Shown one piece after another: positions 19,232 to 26,918 of a stretch of 64,000 nucleotides of DNA. The translations under genes and the position numbers were made by a program. Origin of the DNA: a bacterium (GTDB taxonomy: Bacteria; SZUA-182; DTGQ01); the NCBI GenBank assembly GCA_023512255.1, contig JAILZY010000001.1, positions 57,647 through 121,646 of the forward strand, written 5' to 3'. The first letter of the stretch is position 1; the number at the start of each line of letters is the position of its first letter. The notes below the pieces were generated by a model. The model searched no databases and was not told where the DNA came from. It saw only the letters and a list, made by a program, of their open reading frames with translations.

Positions 19232-19666
19232 TTATTCATATTTCATCACCGACTGGGCGGTCAGGGTCAGGGATTTGGGAAGCTTAGGAATAAAAGAGTT
19301 CATGAGCAGAAAATTATATTGATAGCTCACCTCAACGCTCAGGTCATCACCAGGATTTTGACTAGAGTATTCAATTTCGATCCGCGGAACAATATTATCC
19401 TTCTTATCCTTACCTGGACTTACCAGATGATTCGATAGATAGTTATTCACTATATTTTCGATATCTTCCTTACTCACCCTAGGTGATTTAGCCACAATTC
19501 CAGCTCGAGCCCCCTCTCGGCAGGCATTGGTGAGGACCTGCTGATTACACAGCGCAAAGCCAAATTCAATCGCCCCAGCAATCAGGATAATCAAGATCGG
19601 CAGAACGAAAGCAAACTCAACAGCCACACTGCCTTGCTCATTTGCCAATTTCTTTAACTTACTCAT
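19232..19666 (-). CDS. tadE: TadE-like minor pilin
   Basis: 144 aa. NEQGSVAVEFAFVLPILIIL is the TadE prepilin motif (G-x-x-x-VEFA before a hydrophobic helix), followed by IAGAIEFGFALCNQQVLTNA and CREGARAG, conserved across the family. TadE pseudopilins are processed by the CpaA peptidase. GGAGGTGATAATCA directly before ATG is a very strong ribosome-binding site. A box shared with tadB is 24 bp upstream of the start. Confidence 0.92.
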   Translation of the reverse strand: MSKLKKLANEQGSVAVEFAFVLPILIILIAGAIEFGFALCNQQVLTNACREGARAGIVAKSPRVSKEDIENIVNNYLSNHLVSPGKDKKDNIVPRIEIEYSSQNPGDDLSVEVSYQYNFLLMNSFIPKLPKSLTLTAQSVMKYE

Positions 19667-19690
19667 TGATTATCACCTCCTGACTATTAT

Positions 19691-19722
19691 GTATACTCGT
19701 TCAAGTTAGGTTCATGATTGGC
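19691..19722 (-). promoter_or_regulatory. Box shared with the tadB upstream region
   Basis: Second copy of GTATACTCGTTCAAGTTAGGTT, here followed by CAT and GATTGGC. The identity stops at both ends. It is a candidate promoter or regulator-binding site for tadE, or an old duplication. Confidence 0.5.
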
Positions 19723-19795
19723 ATGAATATTTATTTATCTATCTCCCGGTGGCTATTGCCCGGACATGACAGGGTCTGTGCCGCGGGGTTTGGCC

Positions 19796-20185
19796 CTATT
19801 TCCCCGCGACTATTGCCTGGACGCTTTCGGCTCCTGCTGCACTCTGCCGCTTTTCAAACTCCCGGCGATATCCATCCACTATCTTGCTAGCCACCTGCCC
19901 ATCAAGCCCAAGAGCAGGGCCAGGCCTTTCTCCTGCCCGGGGGTCGAGGGTTTGGTTAAATCTAGCCAACATAAAGGAGGTGCCGTAATCTACCTCAAGA
20001 CGACTAAGCTTGCGGCTACCACAGCCTGATGCGGCCAAAAATATCAGCCCGCCCATAAGCCCTGCGGCTATAATCGCTAGCCCTCTAAACGCCCGCTTCC
20101 CTGGGATTAGCCGCCTCCTTGTCGTATCCGCTCCCCTGCTCGTGCAGCTTCCCCTTGCCTTGATCATCAGCGGTTTCCCAATCAT
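19796..20185 (-). CDS. Tad-locus lipoprotein of unknown function
   Basis: A basic N-region, then GLAIIAAGLMGGLIFLAAS and lipobox ASGC, predicting a lipid-anchored protein of about 75 mature residues. The mature part (KLSRLEVDYGTSFMLARFN, LGLDGQVASKIVDGYRREFE) resembles small conserved proteins I associate with Tad loci between cpaC and tadE; that recollection is not a database result. I chose ATG 20185 because GGGAG lies 6 nt upstream; in-frame ATGs up to 20221 lie in a duplicated TGTACTCATCA tract. It possibly aids secretin assembly, by position. Confidence 0.68.
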   Translation of the reverse strand: MIGKPLMIKARGSCTSRGADTTRRRLIPGKRAFRGLAIIAAGLMGGLIFLAASGCGSRKLSRLEVDYGTSFMLARFNQTLDPRAGERPGPALGLDGQVASKIVDGYRREFEKRQSAAGAESVQAIVAGK

Positions 20186-20259
20186 AATTTTCTCCCTCTT
20201 GTAGCCTGTTGTACTCATCATGTACTCATCAAGAGAATACTCTCTTTATTTGAATGTTA

Positions 20260-20352
20260 GTCCTCTCGCCAAAAAATGCACAATTTGGGCAGACACTACA
20301 ATTGATTGGATAACCGGATCTGCTCTTGTAACTTATACTTAGCGAAAGAACC
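20260..20352. mobile_element. MITE-like element, family B, copy 3 (shortened)
   Basis: Left end GTCCTCTCGCCAAAAAATGC, right end ACTTAGCGAAAGAACC, 93 bp against 102-116 bp for the others. The central GGGCGGCCC palindrome is missing. It sits between cpaC and the lipoprotein gene. No clear target duplication. Confidence 0.72.
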
Positions 20353-20360
20353 AATATAAG

Positions 20361-22040
20361 CTATGGATGTATATGCCCGAAATTTCCATCAAGCCCGCTG
20401 CTGCTGCCAGCAGACACTACCTCCCCTTCGGCCCGGGGAGGCCAATTAAGCCGCGGCAGGCCTGATAAATGATCGCTCTCTTTCTCCCTTCCTTCCAATT
20501 TCCCCTCAAGGTAAAATTCAAAGTCATCCGGCTCGATATACTCATCCGTAGGCAGGGTCTGCCTGCTCAGATCCAGCGGCTTTACCAGATGCGGAGTAAC
20601 AATGACAATCAGCTCGGTTTCATTCTTTTGAAATGAGCTACTTCGAAAGAGCGCCCCCAGAATCGGAATATCACCCAAGAGAGGAAATTTGCGGACAATC
20701 TGCCGGGCGTCATTCTTTAAAAGACCGGCAATGGCAAAGCTCTGCCCATCAGCCAGCTCGATCATGGTCGAAACCCGCCTCGTACTCAAAGAGGGCACAA
20801 CAAAGCCAGCATAGGTAAGAGAATTTGAAAAATCAAGCTCTGAGGCCTCTGGCGTAACCTCCATATTGATCTTGCCACTGCTTAAAACCACCGGGGTAAA
20901 TTGCAGCCCAACGCCAAACTTTTTATAATCAATGGTAATACCCCCTTCTTGCGGAACCGGGATAGGATACTCACCCCCAGCCAGAAAATTAGCCGACTTT
21001 CCGCTCAAGGTAATCAGAGTCGGCTCAGCTAGGATTTTTACCACGCCCTGCTCTTTTAGGGCATCAATCAGAAAGGTCCAGGGCACCTCATCAGCATACA
21101 GACGAAAGATAGCATTGATACTGGATGAGAGCTCCAGGGCCTTCTCTTTGAAATTTTCAGTGGCCGAAAGCGCTTTGACCGCCGAGATATTATCAAGCGT
21201 GCTGATCCAAAATTGCTTTCCACTACTGCCAATTGCATTGAAATTGATCCCGATCTTCCTGCCCAAAGAGCGCGACATCTCAGCGATCCTAACATCAAGC
21301 ATAACCTGCTGGCCGCCCCCAACCTCAAGAAAATTATTAATCTTAGCCTTCCCATCACTCCCTTTAGGAGCATACGACTCGGCCACAGCTAACACCTCAG
21401 ACAGACAAGCCGCACTGGAAACACTCCCAGAAAGGCTTAGGCTGTCATGGGTAGCCATGACCTGAATATTATCTTCCCTGGGAAACATCTCATGGAGCTT
21501 CTCTTTCAGCCGACTGATATCAGGAACAACTTCAAGGTCAAAAACCTCATAGATCCTCTCTTCTCCATTCCACAGGGTAAGATTGGTTAGCCCGGCCGCC
21601 TTGCCAGTAAGATAAATCTGCCGCGGGGTAAGCACCAAGGCATCAGCTACCGAAGGGTCAGCCAGCGATACCCGCTCAACTAACCGTGGGCTGTCAACGA
21701 TGATCGATTTTCCCACCGTCAGGGTCAACTTCTGGGGAATGGTGGTAGGAATAACCCTCACCCTTTCCGAAGCCTCGGTCCGCTCTACCCCTCCCACGCC
21801 TTCCCCTCCTCTAGTATTATCAGCCTGCAATTTGCTGCCACCATTTTCTGCCCAGCACCCCCTAGGCAAGAAAATAATCTGACTCAAGAACACAATAACT
21901 ATAAGACCAAAAGCCGCTATGGTAAAATCCAAAGCTCCTCTCACCTGTCCGACAGGATGATAGGCTCTCCTCTGCTTCCATGTCCTACTTCTTCCTGCTC
22001 TACTCTTAAATTCGATTCTACTCTTAAATTCGATGTTCAA
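20361..22040 (-). CDS. cpaC: Tad outer-membrane secretin CpaC/RcpA
   Basis: Forms the outer-membrane channel for the Flp pilus. A signal or membrane segment (AAFGLIVIVFLSQIIFLP) is followed by the pilus N-terminal domain (LTLTVGKSIIVDSPRLVERV, ALVLTPRQIYLTGKAAGLTN), a BON-like segment, and the C-terminal secretin domain with VPSLSTRRVSTMIELADGQS and RKFPLLGDIPILGALFRS. The start is TTG at 22040 with GAGGTGG 6 nt upstream. The first residues, IEFKSR twice, are encoded by an 18-bp tandem duplication. It lies 66 bp after cpaB. Confidence 0.95.
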   Translation of the reverse strand: MNIEFKSRIEFKSRAGRSRTWKQRRAYHPVGQVRGALDFTIAAFGLIVIVFLSQIIFLPRGCWAENGGSKLQADNTRGGEGVGGVERTEASERVRVIPTTIPQKLTLTVGKSIIVDSPRLVERVSLADPSVADALVLTPRQIYLTGKAAGLTNLTLWNGEERIYEVFDLEVVPDISRLKEKLHEMFPREDNIQVMATHDSLSLSGSVSSAACLSEVLAVAESYAPKGSDGKAKINNFLEVGGGQQVMLDVRIAEMSRSLGRKIGINFNAIGSSGKQFWISTLDNISAVKALSATENFKEKALELSSSINAIFRLYADEVPWTFLIDALKEQGVVKILAEPTLITLSGKSANFLAGGEYPIPVPQEGGITIDYKKFGVGLQFTPVVLSSGKINMEVTPEASELDFSNSLTYAGFVVPSLSTRRVSTMIELADGQSFAIAGLLKNDARQIVRKFPLLGDIPILGALFRSSSFQKNETELIVIVTPHLVKPLDLSRQTLPTDEYIEPDDFEFYLEGKLEGREKESDHLSGLPRLNWPPRAEGEVVSAGSSSGLDGNFGHIHP

Positions 22041-22106
22041 ATTCCACCTCGCTACCTTAAAAAGCCCCCCATCTGCCCTATCTTTTGCTCTTGCCGTATC
22101 TATTTT

Positions 22107-23170
22107 TTACTCTTTCTTTTTACTATTAGCGCCGTTACTCTCTCTCTTTACCGTCTCTCTCCTCTGCCCCGACTCAAATATCACTTCACTGACCCTTTCT
22201 CCCTTGATCAACTCAACCATAATCGGCCTTGGCGGTGGCGGTGGCGGAGAAATCCCTTTTTTCTCATCCTCACGACCATGCTTTGCCCTGCCCCGCACCC
22301 GCAGCGGCGGCCGACCTTTCCCCCTTGCTCCAGCAGCGGCTACTTCACCTCCACCAGTCAGCGGCGAAGCTGCTATGGCCATAGGCGGCTTCACCGCTCT
22401 TGAATTACTGTCCGTATACGAGGCCAAAAGGTCCGGGATAGTTATCCCCTTGGTGGGAATAAGTTCAGTATTCTTACAGTTTCTGAGCGCCAGTTGAATC
22501 TTTCCCTCAGTAGCAGCCAAAGCTAGTTTTTCTCCCTCCTCTGGCGTTACCTCAAGGGTAATTACATCCACCGGCACGGCTTTTTCCTCTTTTTTCCCCC
22601 TGGTCCTATTTTCGTCTCAGCAACCATTTCCGTGCCTGTAGCTAGAACCTTAATATTTTGAAGCACGGTCTTGGTTATGGGACCAGACCGAGACTCCTTT
22701 TCCGGATCTTTATCTCTCAAGGTTACCAAAACATCTATCCGATGACCGGGGAAGATAAAGCCAGATACCCCAATAACCTTGTCAACCCGAACTGCCATAG
22801 CCCGCTTCCCTTCACCAATCACCGCAGCCACTCCGCCGCTTGCGACAGTTACCGGAGCTAGCTTGGACTCCAAAATCGGCTCGCCAGTCTTGACAGGATA
22901 CAAAACAACTCGCCCAATCAACCGGTTAGGATCAGAAAAGACCCCAGCAGGCAAACTATCTTTAAGAAAAAAGGCCTCCTTGACTAGCTCTTTCTTTAGG
23001 ACAGTCCCCCAGGCTAAATCATAAGCCGCGACCGTAACCTTCTCCTTTTTGGGAATTTCTCCCCTAGGCTCCAGGGTTCTTCTAGCCATCTTTCCCCAAA
23101 TTAATAAGGTAATCATCAAAGATATAACCGCCCCCACCCCAAGCAATATGATTGTCCTGCGCTTATCCAT
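22107..23170 (-). CDS. cpaB: Flp pilus assembly protein CpaB/RcpC, split by a -1 frameshift
   Basis: Two frames make one protein. The first (23170-22562) has the N-terminal helix (IILLGVGAVISLMITLLIW), the SAF domain (VTVAAYDLAWGTVLKKELVK) and the RcpC domain (GFIFPGHRIDVLVTLRDKDP), and ends prematurely after GPGGKKRKKPCRWM. The second frame continues exactly where CpaB proteins do: AVPVDVITLEVTPEEGEKLA and ATEGKIQLALRN, plus a Pro-rich tail. A -1 shift at one of two tandem slippery heptamers (22595-22580) would restore a protein of about 353 aa. It could be programmed, a true mutation or a homopolymer error. CpaB proteins are periplasmic partners of the secretin. Two exact copies of an SD-bearing 20-mer precede the start. 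Confidence 0.85.
22580..22601 (-). promoter_or_regulatory. Candidate -1 ribosomal frameshift site in cpaB
   Basis: On the coding strand, AGGGGG (22601-22596) is followed by A_AAA_AAG (22595-22589) and G_AAA_AAG (22586-22580), both in the zero frame. Zero-frame stop TAA is 22564-22562. Slipping -1 at either site leads straight into the downstream frame. The SD-like AGGGGG lies 9 nt before the second heptamer, close to the spacing known for dnaX. A small stem TTACC-CTTGA-GGTAA begins 19 nt after it, which is further than usual. Confidence 0.55.
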
Positions 23171-23172
23171 TC

Positions 23173-23222
23173 ACCTCTCCTTGTTAACCTCTCCTTTTCG
23201 TCGTTAACCTCTCCTTGTCGTC
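23173..23222 (-). repeat. Tandem duplication of the cpaB ribosome-binding site
   Basis: GTTAACCTCTCCTTTTCGTC (23183-23202) and GTTAACCTCTCCTTGTCGTC (23203-23222), plus a partial third unit next to the start, give three AAGGAGAGGT Shine-Dalgarno sequences on the coding strand. Only the nearest is properly spaced from ATG. Confidence 0.85.
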
Positions 23223-23234
23223 GCCTCTTTCTTC

Positions 23235-23807
23235 TTATTCGATGGTGAACACAGCCAAAACCCTCGTCAAAATCGCAACCATCGTCCCAAGAGCAATAGC
23301 CAGTCCGTAGTACAACCTTGGCCTCTTCTCCTCTTTGGCTGCCGGCAGATAAACTAGCTGTCTGGTATAGAAGAATGTCTTGGCCATTGCTCCAAAGGCC
23401 TTCAGCCTAGCCCAAAATCGACTGCCTATATCACGCACCCTCCCATGGAAAACGAGAATAATGGCCGCATATATCCCCCCAACCAGACCTGTGGCCACGA
23501 AAGCAACCAATACTCCCTTTGGCCCAAGAAAACTGCCCACTGCGCCCATAAGCTTGACATCACCAGCACCCATTCCCCCCAAAAGGTAAAAGCCAAACAG
23601 CAAACCAAGACCTGCTATCGCGCCGGCCAAGCTAAAGAGCCCACCCCTCCATCCACTCAGGCAAATATGATAAATAATCCCTGCCCCCATAGCTGATAGG
23701 GTGAGCCGATTGGGAATCTTGTGGGAGCGAACATCGCTTATGGCCGCCACAGCCAGGATGACAGCCAAAAATAGACTGGAAACTACCTCACCTAACCGTG
23801 GATTCAT
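23235..23807 (-). CDS. cpaA: Prepilin peptidase CpaA/TadV (A24 family)
   Basis: Cleaves Flp prepilins and TadE/TadF-type pseudopilins. The 190-aa membrane protein carries the two catalytic Asp motifs: AISDVRSHKIPNRLTL (first Asp, near residue 25) and GGMGAGDVKLMGAVGSFLGP (second Asp in GxGD, near residue 82). It is short and lacks the methylase domain of PilD, as is usual for Tad loci. Membrane helices fill the remainder. The start lies 9 bp after the stop of the second Flp pilin. Confidence 0.93.
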   Translation of the reverse strand: MNPRLGEVVSSLFLAVILAVAAISDVRSHKIPNRLTLSAMGAGIIYHICLSGWRGGLFSLAGAIAGLGLLFGFYLLGGMGAGDVKLMGAVGSFLGPKGVLVAFVATGLVGGIYAAIILVFHGRVRDIGSRFWARLKAFGAMAKTFFYTRQLVYLPAAKEEKRPRLYYGLAIALGTMVAILTRVLAVFTIE

Positions 23808-23816
23808 CTGCCTAAC

Positions 23817-24014
23817 CTAGAAATATGGTCGCTGCAGACGGCTACAATAATCAGCTACCCTGATGTAATACACCTTCACTTCCTGTCCCAAGACAGTGGC
23901 TCCGAAACTCACCATCAGAGCGATCAAGCATAGCAGCAAAGCATACTCAGCCCCAAAAACTCCCTCTTCATCCTTCAAAAAATCCTTAAAAAATCTAATT
24001 ATTCCACCAATCAT
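23817..24014 (-). CDS. flp: Flp-type pilin, second copy
   Basis: Short pilin: MIGGIIRFFKDFLKDEEGVF then GAEYALLLCLIALMVSFGA, with the Flp motif G-x-EY followed by a hydrophobic helix. It differs from the first pilin by a longer basic leader and a C-terminal tail with Cys, Arg and Tyr (VYYIRVADYCSRLQRPYF), so it may be a minor pilin. I chose ATG 24014 with AGGAAAG upstream; an in-frame ATG at 24032 would add six basic residues. It lies 9 bp before cpaA. Confidence 0.85.
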   Translation of the reverse strand: MIGGIIRFFKDFLKDEEGVFGAEYALLLCLIALMVSFGATVLGQEVKVYYIRVADYCSRLQRPYF

Positions 24015-24032
24015 GATCTTTCCTTTCCTCAT

Positions 24033-24337
24033 CCTATATTTTTGCTCGTTATCTACTTGCTCTTACATTATCTACTTGCTCTCTGCTCCTGCCCGCTTTT
24101 CCTTATCCATGCTGAATCCTACCACAGCTTGCTATTCTTATAATTCCGTCAGTTTCCATCATTATTCTTTTATTTATTCTTGTTAGACGGGGAAGTATTG
24201 CCAGCTATGAGACCGGACCAGCGACTTCCTAAATTTCTTCTTGTTGGACGGGGAGGCATTACTTCCTCATCAACCTGATCGGGTAAATAATGCCCCCCTT
24301 ATTCCCTTATGATCGAATCAACTAATCGAAATTAGAA
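24033..24337. other. Gap between the two flp genes
   Basis: 305 bp with no gene. It has a duplicated 15-mer TTATCTACTTGCTCT (24049-24063, 24068-24082) and two copies of TTGTTRGACGGGGARG about 60 bp apart (near 24182 and 24242), the second preceding a run similar to GACGGGGAGGCATTAC. No clear promoter seen. Confidence 0.6.
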
Positions 24338-24526
24338 TTAAGCGCTGGTGCGGGTGCTAAATCCCTTTATCATCTCAGCTATCTTATTAAAATATTCCTC
24401 TATGCTGATACCCAATGCCGATGCACCCGTTGCAATCACTAGAGCGATCAAGCCAAGAAGTAATGCATACTCAACAGCCGTAGCCCCATCTTCATCCTTA
24501 AAAAATCTCATCATAATATCCATCAT
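24338..24526 (-). CDS. flp: Flp-type major pilin
   Basis: 62 aa, the first gene of the Tad locus. MMDIMMRFFKDEDGATAVEY then ALLLGLIALVIATGASALG fits the Flp prepilin pattern exactly: short leader, cleavage after Gly, Glu at +5 and Tyr at +6 (GATAVEY), one helix, and a short tail (EEYFNKIAEMIKGFSTRTSA). GGAAGGTGAAACATT before ATG is a good ribosome-binding site. It is separated by 300 bp from the second pilin, as major pilin genes often are, allowing extra transcription. Confidence 0.93.
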   Translation of the reverse strand: MMDIMMRFFKDEDGATAVEYALLLGLIALVIATGASALGISIEEYFNKIAEMIKGFSTRTSA

Positions 24527-25265
24527 AATGTTTCACCTTCCTTAAATAAATTAATAATATAAAGATAATTTAATTAATAAAAATAAGTTAATATAAATTG
24601 TTAGCTGATAACACCTGCCAATTAACTCAAAATACCCTAAAGGCCTACAATACCCTTCTCTCTTGACTGACTTATCGTTCTTCGATCATCACCCCCCCAT
24701 TTTTACTAGCCAGTCTGATCGCTCATGCCAGGTAATTTCCACCTGTTTACTCTACTAAAAGCTCTGCGAAGGCTCTGAATATTCAGCTTTTGTCAACATC
24801 AACCTTTCCATATTCAACCTTCCAATAACTGATATCAACCTCCCCATAAACGATGCACCATTCGGCCTTGCTGGCCAAAAGTGACTAGGTTACTGAAAAC
24901 CCAGCCACCCTGCTGATAAGCCACTGACCGAAAAAGCTTACTCGCCTAGGGATTTTGAGCGGATCATCCTGGCGCTGGTTGAATCTTAACCCCGTAAACC
25001 TGTGGATTTTTAATAAAATTAGTTATTTATTATAAAAATGTATAATTTAAAACGATAAAAATAAATGTATTTAAAACTTTATAATATTAATATATAAGCA
25101 AAAAATATGCCATTAATATTTTTTTACTTTTATTTATAATATTAAAGATTTATTCTTTTAATAATCAAAAAAATTTTAATTTATTGATAACTATTTTCAG
25201 TGCTTTTATGTGAAACATCTTGCAATGACTATGAACCAAAATTCATACTCTCAGGATACTTAATG

Positions 25266-25376
25266 GCCTTTTCGCTAAGTGCATAATACAAGTGGGCAGC
25301 GGATCAATTACGCTATCAATTGTAGGGGCGGCCCTTAGGGCCGCCCAAAATTGCGCACTTTGTTAGCGAAAGAACC
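25266..25376. mobile_element. MITE-like element, family B, copy 4
   Basis: 111 bp from GCCTTTTCGCTAAGTGC to TTTGTTAGCGAAAGAACC, flanked on both sides by the exact 8-mer ACTTAATG (25258-25265 and 25377-25384). The centre is GGGGCGGCCCTTAGGGCCGC. This copy gives the clearest evidence that family B also makes 8-bp target duplications. Confidence 0.88.
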
Positions 25377-25450
25377 ACTTAATGATAAGACACTACTAAC
25401 AGGCAAGAAAAAAAGAGGTAAGGTGAGCTGAAAGTCTTTACAGCCGAATA

Positions 25451-25524
25451 CTAAAAGGCCATCCCAAAACCCCGAACTGAGCAAAGCAGCATTTTTGATA
25501 GGAGATTTTGGGATGGCCTTTTAG
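25451..25524. terminator. 19-bp perfect inverted repeat downstream of cobT
   Basis: CTAAAAGGCCATCCCAAAA (25451-25469) and TTTTGGGATGGCCTTTTAG (25506-25524) enclose 36 nt. Transcripts of cobT (ending at 25706) would run into it. The wide loop is unusual for an intrinsic terminator, so it could instead be a small palindromic element. Confidence 0.5.
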
Positions 25525-25705
25525 CCTTTTATAGGCTAATCTCTATAATAGGTTAACTATATAGGCTAATCTCTATACACTAATCTCTTAGACCATAAGA
25601 CTAATCTCTTAGACCATCAGTCCTTTACGGCAAGTGTGGTATGATGACACTGTCTTATAAGAAACCTTTTGCTTATCCGTGTTCGGTAGGTGGCTGTCGG
25701 TTAGG

Positions 25706-26773
25706 CTATCCTTTAGCCTGAGAAACCTTAGCTTCCTCAAAAGTAGCCATCTCGGTCATGATTCGGACGGCAGCTTCGACCAGATTCATAGCCAAAGCTG
25801 CGCCTGTGCCTTCGCCCAGCCGAAGATCAAGATCAAGCAAGGGTTTTTTCCCAAGCACTTCGAGAGCTTTTCTATGCCCCTGCTCCATGCTCCGGTGAGC
25901 CGCGATCATATAATCGGCTGCTTGTGGCGAAAGCCGCTGGGCAACCAAGGCCGCGGCCGTGGAAATGAAACCGTCAACCAGAACTGGTTTTCTCACCGAG
26001 GCCGCACCAAGGATCAGCCCGGCAATCCCCCCGATCTCAAACCCGCCTACTTTAGCCAAAACATCGAGGGGATCCGTAGGGTCTGGCTGATTCACTTCAA
26101 GGGCCTTTTGGACAACAGATACCTTATGACGCCACTGCTGATCATCAATGCCCGTGCCTCGACCGGTTATCTCTGCAGGCTGAAAGCCGCCCAAAGCAGC
26201 AATGATAGCGCTGCTTGGGGTCGTATTGCCGATCCCCATATCACCGGTGCCAAAAAGATCAACCGCTGGAGCAAGCTCTAGGGCGACCTCTACTCCAGCC
26301 TCAAGACACTGAAGGGCCTGCTGGCGGCTCATAGCTGGCCCACAGGCTATATTTCCCGTTCCATAGCCCATACTCTTTGAGATAATCTTCCCCTCTCTAG
26401 CCAGCAGGCTCAAATCACTAGCCACTCCAAGGTCAACCACCACTACCTGCGCCCCGACCAGCCTGGCCAGCACATTGATCCCTGCTCCCCCTGCAACGAA
26501 ATTTTTAACCATCTGGCCGGTTACCTCCTGAGGATACTTACTTACCCCTTCTGCTGCGGCCACGCCATGGTCAGCCGCCATAACCACAATGGCTTTTCTG
26601 GCTACTGGAGGATTGAGAGAGCGGCTAATGCCAGCCAAATCCTCAGCCAAATCCATCAGCCGGCCAAGCGCCCAAAAAGGCATAGTTAGCCGCGAAAGAC
26701 GCTCTCTGGCCTTGGCACGGGCAAGCTGATCCTGGGGAAGAATCTTCTTTAGGGTTGCCTCGAATAAACTCAT
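25706..26773 (-). CDS. cobT: Nicotinate-nucleotide-dimethylbenzimidazole phosphoribosyltransferase
   Basis: Makes alpha-ribazole phosphate for the lower loop of cobalamin. The 355 aa are the usual length. Motifs: PFWALGRLMDLAEDLAGI near the start, VMAADHGVAAAEGVSKYPQE, GGAGINVLARL, FGTGDMGIGNTTPSSAI (phosphate loop), GRGTGIDD and catalytic Glu in LGEGTGAALAMNLV (near residue 321). No other cob genes are in the window, and I see no cobalamin riboswitch upstream. It is the last gene of the ogt-dtd-MBL-xerD-cobT run, 145 bp after xerD; that gap contains two microduplications. Confidence 0.96.
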   Translation of the reverse strand: MSLFEATLKKILPQDQLARAKARERLSRLTMPFWALGRLMDLAEDLAGISRSLNPPVARKAIVVMAADHGVAAAEGVSKYPQEVTGQMVKNFVAGGAGINVLARLVGAQVVVVDLGVASDLSLLAREGKIISKSMGYGTGNIACGPAMSRQQALQCLEAGVEVALELAPAVDLFGTGDMGIGNTTPSSAIIAALGGFQPAEITGRGTGIDDQQWRHKVSVVQKALEVNQPDPTDPLDVLAKVGGFEIGGIAGLILGAASVRKPVLVDGFISTAAALVAQRLSPQAADYMIAAHRSMEQGHRKALEVLGKKPLLDLDLRLGEGTGAALAMNLVEAAVRIMTEMATFEEAKVSQAKG

Positions 26774-26918
26774 TCGCTTATCTCCTTGAATCTGACAGTT
26801 TACTGATAACAGGTTACTGATAATAGTGTTTTTAGGCTGTGTTTTTAGGTTTGCGGGTAGTATTTTAAACTTAAACGCCCCACCTTCAAGTGGCTATATG
26901 GCCGCGCTGGCCCGTTGT

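Larger units (their letters stand above)
24527..25705. other. Long repeat-rich intergenic region upstream of the Tad locus
   Basis: No gene is visible in 1.18 kb. It holds a 12-bp palindrome CTGAATATTCAG (24775-24786); three degenerate ATCAACCTTTCCATA-like units (24797-24860); an extremely AT-rich tract (about 25010-25200); family-B copy 4; a 19-bp inverted repeat (25451-25524); and short repeats of GGCTAATCTCTATA and ACTAATCTCTTAGACC (25530-25618). The Tad promoter should lie here, but I cannot mark it with confidence. Confidence 0.65.

Noticed and set aside
24768-24796. Promoter with TTGACA on the minus strand upstream of flp
   Set aside because: TTGACA (24796-24791) is present, but the 17-bp downstream position reads GCCTTC rather than a -10 box.
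25266-25376. Family-B elements as ordinary Rho-independent terminators
   Set aside because: They lie in both orientations to genes, have conserved ends far from any T-tract and show an 8-bp duplication; transposition fits better, although a secondary role in 3' ends is possible.
26774-26918. Cobalamin riboswitch before cobT
   Set aside because: The gap is only 145 bp and lacks the B12-box-like sequence and arms I would expect; two microduplications fill most of it.
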